From NCBI GenBank assembly GCA_958296295.1, contig OY282460.1:2108001-2172000 (forward strand): a DNA stretch of 64,000 nt, given 5' to 3'. The DNA comes from an uncultured Pseudomonadales bacterium (lineage in GTDB: Bacteria > Pseudomonadota > Gammaproteobacteria > Pseudomonadales > Azotimanducaceae). Positions 47,125 to 57,400 of this stretch are shown here, piece after piece. The notes beneath the pieces are model-generated. The model was given only the letters and a program-made list of their open reading frames with translations. It was not told where the DNA came from and did no database searches. Position 1 is the stretch's first letter. Each line of letters begins with the position of its first letter. A program made the position numbers and the translations under genes.

Positions 47125-48282
47125 CTACGGCGAGTGTAGCGCGAAGGACCCGCTCTCCAAGCCCAGCAGCGTCTGGCCGGCTTGTTCCATGCTGTGCGGG
47201 GCCACGGTGGCGTGTTGGCGCACCACGCGAACGTCCCGGGCGATGCGCTCCAGCGCCTCGCCCTGGCGGTTGGCGGTGGTGCCGGCCGCCTCGCAAAGCA
47301 GGTCCACCACTTCCGCGGCGGCGCGCGCCGCATCCACCGCGACGATGTGGAAGAGCGCCCGATCGCGCTTTGGCACGGCTTCTTGCGCCACCACCGTGTC
47401 CCAGCACTGGGTCGCCAGCTCCAGCAGAGCGGCTCGCGCTCCCAACAGACGCGCTTCGGCGTGGGCGATGGCGCGTTGCGCGAACGGCCGTTCGCGCAAA
47501 GTGAGGCTGGTGAAGCGCGGACGCTTGCGGGTGGCGAGCTCCACGAACGCGTCGACGCCGGCGCGGGCGATGCCGAGCGCCACCGCGGCCTTGTTGTACG
47601 CCAGCCGGTTGCCGAGCGGCAGCTTGGGCCGCGGCGGTTCCTCGCTGGCGCCGCCGAGGGGCGCGATGATGCGGGCGTCGGGCACAAAGACCTCGTCCAG
47701 GCGCACATCGTGGGAACCGGAGCCGCGCAAGCCGCTCACACGCCAGGTGTCGATGATCTCGAACTCCCCGGCCGGCACCACCGCGTAGCGGTTGCCGCCA
47801 TCCACCTCGCCGTCGCCGTCGTGGCGCCGCACGGTGGCGCCGAACAACTGCGCGTTGTGGATGCCGCTCACGAAAGGCCACCGCCCGGAGACGCGCCAGC
47901 CGTCGCCCTCGCGCTCGGCCCGCCCAACCGCCGCTGTGGAACTCGCCATGATGGTCAAGGGATCGGCGATGAGCTCGGGACAGCGCCCGGTGAAACCCGG
48001 GGCGATGAGTTCGAACGTCTCGATGCCGATCATCAGGTTCCAACCCGCGCTGCCGTCGGCGCGAGACACGGCCTCGATGACGCGGATCTGGGTTTGCGGA
48101 TCCGCCTCCGCCCCGTGGATGGATTTGGCGGCCCCCACGCGATACAGGCCGGCTTCGGCAAACGCCCGCGCCACCGGCGCCGGCAGATGGCGAAGCCGCT
48201 CGGCCTCGTCCGCATGCGCCCGAATCAGCGGTGCCAGCGCGAGCGCTTTGGCCACTGCGTGATTGCCGTCCCCGTTCTGCAC
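47125..48282 (-). CDS. acyl-CoA dehydrogenase-fold flavoprotein (HsaA/DszC-like group)
   Basis: 385 residues from a GTG at 48282. The N-terminal helical domain (ALAPLIRAHADEAERLRHLPAPVARAFAEAGLYRV) and ADGSAGWNLMIG, the beta-domain GDGWRVSGRWPFVSGIHNAQLFG and GLRGSGSHDVRLDEVFVPDARI, and the C-terminal helical domain resemble Acyl-CoA_dh_2-type proteins, many of which are FMNH2-dependent monooxygenases rather than true dehydrogenases. The base Glu of acyl-CoA dehydrogenases is not evident. It could oxygenate an aromatic or other xenobiotic if a flavin reductase is present elsewhere. It lies between the serine hydrolase and the giant surface protein gene. Confidence 0.85.
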   Translation of the reverse strand: MQNGDGNHAVAKALALAPLIRAHADEAERLRHLPAPVARAFAEAGLYRVGAAKSIHGAEADPQTQIRVIEAVSRADGSAGWNLMIGIETFELIAPGFTGRCPELIADPLTIMASSTAAVGRAEREGDGWRVSGRWPFVSGIHNAQLFGATVRRHDGDGEVDGGNRYAVVPAGEFEIIDTWRVSGLRGSGSHDVRLDEVFVPDARIIAPLGGASEEPPRPKLPLGNRLAYNKAAVALGIARAGVDAFVELATRKRPRFTSLTLRERPFAQRAIAHAEARLLGARAALLELATQCWDTVVAQEAVPKRDRALFHIVAVDAARAAAEVVDLLCEAAGTTANRQGEALERIARDVRVVRQHATVAPHSMEQAGQTLLGLESGSFALHSP

Positions 48283-48358
48283 GTGGCGAGTGTAAACCCG
48301 CTGGCGCGCTTCGCCGGCGCCATCAGGCCGCGCAACCGCGCGCTCTTCGCGACTGTCG

Positions 48359-48388
48359 GTGGCCAACCCGCTGCGCCAGGTTGGCCAC
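48359..48388 (-). terminator. strong hairpin after the giant surface-protein gene
   Basis: GTGGCCAACC (48359-48368) and GGTTGGCCAC (48379-48388) form a perfect 10-bp stem with a 10-nt loop, 33 nt past the stop of the 10-kb gene. A second GC hairpin (GGCGCC ... GGGCGGCGC, 48391-48413) lies between. No U-tract follows, so Rho-independent activity is uncertain, but a 3' structural end is likely. Confidence 0.45.
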
Positions 48389-48420
48389 AAGGCGCCCGCG
48401 CCGTTGGGCGGCGCAGGCTG

Positions 48421-51400
48421 CTAGAAACGCCCCTCGGCGGTAAGCAGCAGCCGGTTTTCCTTGCCGCGAGCGCCCTCGGCGCGTTCACCGGCCACACCGA
48501 AGCGCACGGGCCCGCTGCGGGTTTGCGTTTCGTAGGAGAAGCCCATGCGGGAGCGCTTGGCGGGGCCTGACACGTCGGTTTCCGCAAACGGCGTCATCGT
48601 GCCGTCGCGCCCGCGCAACGCCATGCCGTAGCCGACGCGGGCGTTCATGCGCCACTCGTCGTAGGCCGTGTCGGCGCGTTCGGCACCACCTCGCCTGGCC
48701 ATCTGCGCGGCGTAGTCGCGACGGAAAAAGACGTCGGTGGCCTCGGACGCGCCGCCCCAGCGCGGAGAGACGGACAGCCGCAGGCCGCGGTTGCCGCTCG
48801 GTTCCACCACCAAGGTGGCGCTCGCGCCGGTCTCGGAGTAGCCCTCCGCGCCGTGCATGGCAAGCGTCCGCGCTTTGGCCTCGAAGTTGACCGTGGAGCT
48901 TTGGTAGCGCACGCCGGCCGCCACTTCCGCGCCGGTGCCGCTTGGCCCGTCGCCGCTGTCCAAGCGGGCCGCCACCTCCACGAACGGCGTGACCGCTCCG
49001 GCGTTGCCGCCGGCGCCGGAAAGACGCACGCCGCCGACGACCGGGCCGGTGTCCGCGGTGTAGGACATCTCGAAGCCGAGGCGCGCCCGCTGCACGCTGA
49101 CGGCAAGTTCGTCAACGGCCTTCGGCCCTGTGCCGGTTTCCAGCGCGACCGCGCCGGCGTCGGCGCGCAGGGCGATGTCGAAGCCGCCCGGTTCGCCGAG
49201 CGTGCCGCTCGCGCCCACGAGGCCCATGCGCATGGACAGATCCGTGGGCTCGGCCACATAGCTCGCGCCATCGCGCGTCATGGACGCCTCGCCGGTGCCG
49301 AAGCCGACGACAACCCAGGCCTTGGCTTGCTCCGTGAGCGCCCAGCCGACATAGGGATGCAAGGTGGTGAGCGAGGTGTCCAGCTTGCCCTTGCCGCTGA
49401 CTTGACCGTCCTTGTACTCGTAGCTCGCGTCCGCCTTCACTTGGCCGACAGCGCCGCCCGCCACCCAGCCGTCGCCGCGCCCGTCCATGCCGAGGTACAT
49501 CGCCGCCAAACTGCCGTCGTAGGAGTTCTCGTCCGGCTCGCCGGCGAACGAGGCGAAGTCGCCGCCGCCCCACACCGCCCAAGACGCGTTGCGGCTGCTG
49601 CCGAGCAGTGGCATCTCGAAGGACGTGCCCCGCCACATCCGCTCGCCGCCGATGCCGGCGCCGTTCGGCCCGGCCAAGCTGTCGCCGAAGTTCATGGTCG
49701 TAGCGCCGATGCCGGCGGCCGCGCCGTTGCCGAAAGCCGGCATCGCGTGGTTGCCGACTCCCGGTGGCCGACGATCGCCCTGGAGGCCGCGGTGCGACAC
49801 GACAAGGGGATCCGCCGATTGCGCGGACGCGCTCCAACCTTGGGGATCGAAGCGCCGCCCGCCCACGATGAGCGAGAGCCGGCGTTGCCGGGGGCCGAGT
49901 TCCAGCCGCGTGCCGATGGTGTTGGCGGCGCTCGCCAACATGCTGCGGCCCATCGCGGCAAGGGTGTGTGTCAGCACCGCCACTTCGGCGGGGGAGGCCG
50001 TCACCCGCACCGGGAAGTTCAAGACGATTTCGGCTGCGCTCGTGGCCGTGATGGTGATGGTGGCCGTGCCTTCGGCGACCGGCGTGATGATGAGCCGATG
50101 GCCGGACACACGGGCGGTGGCCACGTTCGCGTCGGTTGTGACCGGCGCCGCGTAGAGGCCGGCGTAATCGAGCGCGTCGGTAAGCAGAATCTCGCCTGGC
50201 GGCCCGCCCACGGTGAGGTTGAGCTCCGTGAAGCTCCGGTTGACGCTGGTGTCCACCTGGTGGCCGCTTTGGTCGGTGAGCGTCACCGTTCGCTCCACCT
50301 CGTTGCCGGCCAAGTCCTTGATGGTGCCGCCGATCAAGGCGTCCCCTTGGATGGAGACGCCGTTGGCGTCGAAGTCGCCGTAGACCACCGTGTAGCGGAA
50401 AGTGATGCGGTTGTTCTCGGCGTCGAACCGCAGTAGCGCCGCGTGGCGGGTGTCTTCGCCGATGGTCAGCGCCAAACGGGTGGCGTCCCCGCCGGCGACG
50501 GTCAGCGTCTCGGCGAACGTCAACGCCACGTCGATGTTCTCGCCGGCGGCGTAGGTGTCGCCGGTTGCCGGGGCGGACGCGATGGCGACGGCCGCGGCGG
50601 GCACCACGCCGTCAACCTTGTGTTTCGCTTGATCCTCCAGCGGCGGCACGGCGCGATCGGCCACGTTGCCGTGGACGTCCCGCACGTCGCCGGCGACGAG
50701 ACCGCTCGCCGGCACGCTCACGCCGTCCTCGTCCAAGTCGCCGGCCTGCACGGTGTAACGGAAGGTGAGCGTTCCTGTGCCGGCACCGGCGTGCAGTTCC
50801 GCGCGCCGGATTACCGCGCCGACCCGCAAGTTCAGCGCCAAGTCGTCGTCGGCGGGCATGCGCACCACATCGTCGAAACGCAATTCGACGTCGATGTTCT
50901 CGCCGAGCGCGTAGGTGTCGCCGTCCGCGGGACTCGTGACGATGGAAGGCGGGCCGGTCACCCGCGGCGGCACGGCGTCCACTTTGTGCTTGCCGTTCAC
51001 GGGCAACGGGTCGAAGTCGCGTATCGCGTCGTTGCCGTCCACGTCGCGGATCGTTCCGCCGGCGAGGGACTCGGGGCCGGGGCCGACGCTCACGCCGTCG
51101 GTGTCCAGATCCCCCGCCTGCACCGTGTATTCGAACGTGAGCGTCTTGGTGTCGCTGCCGCTGCCAGTGGAGTAGGGGGCTTGGCGCACGGCCGGGCCTA
51201 TGGAAAGCGCCAGCGCCGGCTGCCCGGAGACATGCACGACTTCGGTGAACACTATGTCCACCTTGATCGTCTCGCCCATGCCGTAGGTGTCTTGGGGTGC
51301 TATCGGATCGGACATTATCTCGACGCTCTGGACCGTCGGCGGATCGATGCCGTCAACCTTGTGTTTCGCCTGATCCTCCAGCGGCGGCACGGCGCGATCG

Positions 51401-54400
51401 GCGACGTTGCCGTAGACGTCCTCCACGTCGCCGCCCACCAAGGCGTTCGCCGCCACGCTCACGCCGTCGTCGTCGAAGTCGCCTTCTTGCACGGTGTAAC
51501 GGAACGTGAGCGCTCTCGGGTCGGTGCCGGTGGCCAGTTCAGTGCGCCGGTTTTCGGTGCCGATCCGCACGTTCAGCGCCAAGTCGCCGACCACGCGCAC
51601 CACGTCGTCGAAACGCAATTTCAGGACGATGGCCTCTTCGAGCGCGTAGGTGTCGCCGTCCGCGGGACTCGTGACGATGGAAGGCGGGCCGGTCACCCGC
51701 GGCGGCACGGCGTCCACCTTGTGATTGCCGTCCTCGGGCAGCGGACCGAAATCGCGTATCGCGCCGTTGTTGCCTTCGTCGCGGATCGTGCCCCCGGCGA
51801 GGGAATCGGGCCCGGGCCCCACGCTCACGCCATCGGTGTCCAGATCCCCCGCCTGAACGGTGTATTCGAACTTCAGCACCGTGTTGCCGCTGCCGGTGGC
51901 GTAGAGGGCTTGGCGCACTGCTGGCCCGATGGAAAGCGCCAGCGTCGGCTGGCCGGTGACATACACGACTTCCGTGAACGAGATCTCCACCGTGATCACG
52001 TCCCCCAAGCCGTAGGTGTCGTCCGCTCGCGGCGGGTCAGATTTGATGCGGACGCCGTCGCCGTCGTTTTGCACGATGGGCGGGTCGATGTCCGTGCCGG
52101 AGTTGACCTTGTGGTCTGGATACCGGCGCGGCTGCCGCAGTTTGCGCAGATTTTCCGGCCAGTCGTTGCCCGCCGAATCTTCAATGACCCCGCCGCGCAA
52201 CGCGTCCGCGCCAACACTGATGCCCGCCGGGGCGTAGTCGCCGCGTCGCACGATGTAACGGAACTGCAAGATCTCCGTGCCGCTGCCGTCAATGTATTCC
52301 GCGTCCACCGTCTGGCGGCCAACGTCCAACCGCAACACCGGGCCGCTTTCGTCGGCGACAACCCACACCGGCTCAGTGAACCGCACATGCAGTTCGATGA
52401 CTTCGCCGCGGCCGTAAACGTCGCCGGCCTCGGCATCTGAGACCACTGTCACGGCGTCCGCCGCCGGCCGGCGAGCGTCCACCTTCTGGTGTTGATCGGC
52501 GGGCACCGCATCGAAGGTGCGGTCCGCCGCGTTGCCGGCGTCATCCTCGATGCTCCCGCCGGCGAGCGAGGCAGGGCCGCGCCCGATGCTGATGCCGTCG
52601 CGGTCCTCCAGATCGCCGGGCTGCACGATGTACTCGAACACCAGCCTGTTGGTTCCGCCGCCGCCGACCAACGCCGCACGTCGTAGTGCGCCGCCGATGG
52701 AGATTATGACAACGGGCGCGCCTTCCGTCACCCAAACCGGCTCGGTGAACCAAGCCATCACCTCGATGCGTTCCCCGAGCCGATAGGCGCGGCGCTGTGG
52801 CGTCGAGGTGATGTGCACGTCCGTGACCCTCGGAACGATGGCGTCGACGCCGGAGTCGACGGTGTGCCGGGGCTGATTGGCAAGGGGATCCAAGCGTCGC
52901 TCCGCCGTCCCCCACGCGTTGCCGGCGCGATCTTCTATCGTCCCGCCCACCAAGGCGTTGGGGCCGATGCTGATGCCGTCTTGGTCGTAGTCGCCGGCTT
53001 GCACCTCGTATTCGAATATCAGCCGGTTGGTGCCGCTGCCGCCGTTGTAGGACGCCGGGCGCGACGCCGCGCCGATGGAGAGCGTGAGGGCCGGGTCGCC
53101 GCCAACCCAAACCGGCTCGTTGAACTCGACGCGCACGCGGATCACGTCCGCGAGCGCGTAGCCACCCTCGGGCGGCGTGGAAATGATGGCCAAACTCTCG
53201 GCCGCCGGCCGTCTGGCGTCCACTTTGTGGCCCACAGGCCGAGGGCCGCCGAAGCGGCGCAAAGCGTCGTTGCCGCTCTCGTCCTGGATTTCGCCGCCCA
53301 CCAAGGCGTCCGGCGCGATGTCTATGCCGTCGGCATCCCAGTCGCCGGGCTGCACGGTGTAGCGGAACACGAGCACCTCCGTGCCGCTGCCGTTGGCGTA
53401 GCCGGCGCGCCGCGCGTTCGCCCCGACGGAGAGCTGCACGGCCGGTCTGGCCCCATCGCCGACAATCACGGGTTCGTCAAAGTACACGCGGACTTCGATG
53501 ACGTCGCCGATGCCGTGGGTGTCGCCACCGTCGGCGCGGGGGGTGACAGCCACCCGTTCCACCACCGGCGCATCGACGTCGGCGCTGGGGTTGACCTTGC
53601 GTGTGCCGTCTTGGGGTAAACCGAAAAACGCGCGCACGGCTTCGTTGCCGGCTTGGTCTTGGATTTCGCCGCCGACCAAAGCGTTGGGGCCGATGCTGAT
53701 GCCGTCGCGGTCGTAATCCTCCAACTGAACGATGTAACGGAAGTTCAGTTGGGCTCCACCCGAGCCGGTAAGGTAGGTGGCGCGCCGTGTTTCGCTGCCG
53801 ATGGCGATCAGCACCGCCGGCGTGCCGCTAACCACATTGACCGTCTCGGAGAACTCCACATCGACGTCGATCGCCTCGTAAAGGCGGTAACCGTCCGGGT
53901 TGCGTGGTTCGTCGAACCGCACGCTCTTCACCACTGGAGGCAGAAAGTCGCTGCCGCCGTGTACGCAGTGCTGGCCGTCGCTGGCCAGCCCGGACAGTCG
54001 GCCCACGCTCCACGTATTGCCCACGAGGTCTTGGATGCCGCCGCCCCGGAGCGCGTCCGGCCCGATGCTGATGCCGTCGTCGTCGCGGTCGCCGGCACGC
54101 ACGACATAGTGGAACTCCGCCGAGAAGTCCTCTCGGTTCACTTCCGCGAAGATCGCCTCGCGATCCTCGCGGCCGATGCTGAGACGCAGCGTGGGTTGGC
54201 CGCTCACCACGACGAACTCGTCGAACTTCACCTTCACCTTGATGGTGTCGCCGAGGCCGTAGCCGCCCGGGCAGCTGCCGCGCGGGTTGGAGACGATTTC
54301 CAATGCTCTGCTGGTGCGCGGCGGTATGCCGTCCACTCTCTGGAAGCTATTGGTCGGCAGCGCCGCGTGGGCGCGGTCCGCGACGTTGCCGCCATCGGCG

Positions 54401-57400
54401 TAGTCGAGGATGGTGCCGCCGGTCAAGGCGTTCGCCGGGATGCTGATGCCGTCCGCGTCGAAGTCGCCCTGGACGATGGTGTAGCGGAAGGTCAACGTGT
54501 CCGAGGCGTCGTCCTCCGGGTCTATCCGCGCGGACCGCGACACGTCGCCCACCGCCAGTTGGAGCACCGGGCGCTCGCACTCGGTCAACTGCCCGGCGAC
54601 GGAACACACTTCCGCGACATTCACCGCCTCACTGAAGACCACCTGCACTTCCACGACCTCGCCGGGCGCGTAGATGACGCCCACCGCCGGCGTCGACGTG
54701 ATGCGCAAATCAACGATGAACGGCGCCTGATCGTCCGTGCCGGACGCCACTTTGTGCCCCGGCTGCGCCGGCAGCGGTTGCAGACGCCGAGCGGCCTCGT
54801 TGCCGGCGCTGTCGAGAATCGTGCCGTCGATAAGCGCCGCGGCGTCGATGGCGATGCCGTCGCTGTCGGCGTCGCCGGGTTGCACCTCGTACTGGAAACG
54901 CAAGGTGCGCGTGCCGCTGCCGCGAACGAACGCGGCGGCCGGCTTGCGCTGGTCCATGTCGATGCGCAGGCGCGGATTGGCCGTGGCCCAGACCTCCTCG
55001 TTGAACACGACGTCCACGCGGATCACTTCTTGGACGCCGTAGGTGTCGCCGCTTCGCGGGCTGGAGACGATCCGCACCTCGGTGACGAAGGGCAACTCCG
55101 TGTCCACCAAGTGGCGACGGTCGTCGACGATCGGCAACAGGGTTCGATTGGTGAAACTGCCGCCGACAAGCGCGTTCGCCCGAACGCTGATGCCGTCGTC
55201 GTCCTGATCGCCTTGGCGCACGCGGTAGACGAACGTGAGCTGGGTGGGGCGGGTATCCACCAGCGTCGCCTGCCGCGCGAGGTCGCCGATGGTGAGCGCC
55301 AGCCTGGTGCCTTGCGCGGCGGAAGCGGACAGCGTCTCGTCGAACGTCACCCGCACGCGGATCTCGTCGCCGGCGACGTAGGTTCGGTCTTCGCCTGGGT
55401 CCGAGATGATGGCCACCGCGGCACCCGGGGCGACCCCGTCCACGCGGTGCTGGTTCTGTGGCGGCAGTACGGCGCCCCCCATATCCGCGTCGTTGCCGGC
55501 GTAGTCGGACACGGTACCGCCACGCACCGCGCCGGACTGGATTTCGATGCCGCCTAGGGCGCGGTCTCCATCCTGAACGGCGTAGGTGAACACCAACGCC
55601 CTTGTCAAACGGTTGCGGTCGTCGCAGTTGGTGGTGGTTTGCAAACGGGCGTCTCTAGTGCGAGCGCCAATGCCCAACGCGAGGGTTAGGCTGGGCGCGT
55701 GGCGCACGCAGACCGGCTCGCTCATGGTTAGCGTCACCGCCAACACATCGCCGCGTTTGTAGGTTCGGTCCGTGCCCGGCCCCGAGGTGATGGCGACGGT
55801 GGCGACGGTTGGCGTTACCCCGTCAACGGTGCCTGCCGGGGCCGGTTGCGTTTCCTCGGCGAAAGCACGGTCAGCGTGATTGCCGGCCGCGTCAAGTATG
55901 GCGCCGCCGGGGGGAAGCGCGAGCGAGTTTGCGCGCACGGTGATCACGTCGTCGGCGTCGTGCGGGCCCACCTGATAGCTGAACCGCAGTACCCTTGTGC
56001 CACTGCCACCTTCGTATTGGGCGTCGTGGTTTTGCGCACCGATGGCCAATCCGACGGTCGGCGCGTTGATTACGAACACGACCTCCGTGAATTCGACGAG
56101 CACTTCGATGCGGTCGCCCATAGCGGAGATTTCGAGGGCGTTGCGCTCGCTGGGCGACGAGACTTCGACGGCAGCCACCGTCGGTGCCTCGGTGTCCCTG
56201 CCGCCATCCACTTGGTGGGCGGGGTCGTCATCGATGACTGCCCCTGCAAACTCCGCCGGGTTGCCGAAAAGATCGACAAACGGCCCTGACAGCGATTCCA
56301 CTGAAACGCCGTTGGTGTCCATCTCGCCTGGGTTCACCCGGTACTCGAAGGTGAAGACGGTCGCGGAACGGTCTTGGGCGCATCGAACGTCCTCAATCAA
56401 ACGCATCTGGCGGTTGCTAAAGCCGACTACCAACCGCATTACTGGCGTGCCAGTGCCGAGGCACACCGGCTCATCGAATCGGGCGCGGACGCGAATCTCG
56501 TTCCCTGCGCCGTAGGCGGTGCCAGTTGGACTGGACACGATGGAAAGAGCGGGCCTTGGTCGCACAGCCTCAATCTTGTGGTCCGCCTGTACTGTGACCG
56601 CGTTGTGGGCGAGAGTGGCAGGGTTGGGGCCGTCGGTGATGGTGCCACCGTTCAACGCCAAGGCGTTCGCGGTCATGCTGATACCGTCCGTGTCGAGATC
56701 GTCTTCCATCACGGTGTAGCGGAACGTGAGGGTGTCCGTGCGGTGACCTGTCGCATAGTTGGCCTGCACGGTGCCGCCGTCCACCGAAATGTCGAGCGTG
56801 GGCGTTCCGGTGACATTCACCGGCTCGCTGAATCGAATCGCGATTTCTATGCGGTCGCCTATCGCGTAGGGTTGGTCCATGCCCGGATTGGATGCAACGG
56901 AGACGTCCTCCACGGTGGGGGCCACACTGTCCACGCCGCCGTCTACAAGCCGGCTAACGTCCGGCCCCACGGCGGTGTTGATGGTGCGGTTGGCGTCGTT
57001 GCCGATTCGATCGCGGATGATTCCGCCGATCAGCGTCATGCTTCCGGCGGCGATTTCGATGCCGTCGGTGGTGTCCTGATCGCCCGGCCGCACCGTGTAG
57101 GTGAAGAACAGCGTGCGCGCGCTTGCGCCGGCAAACGTCATGCGGCGGGCCGCGACCGTGCCGATCGAAAGCAGGAGCCCCGGTGTGCCAACCACGTCCA
57201 CGTCGACATCGAACTCGACCTCCGCGCGCACCGTCTCTCCGGCGCGATAGGTAGTGCCTATTTGCGGTGTTCCCGAAAACTCGACCCGGGTCACGACAGG
57301 TGCCACGGCGTTGACGAGTTGCCCCGGCTGTCGACCGGGTGCTCGGAAACTCAACGCGGCGTTGTTGCCGGTGCGGTCGGCAATGGTGCCGCCGTTCAAA

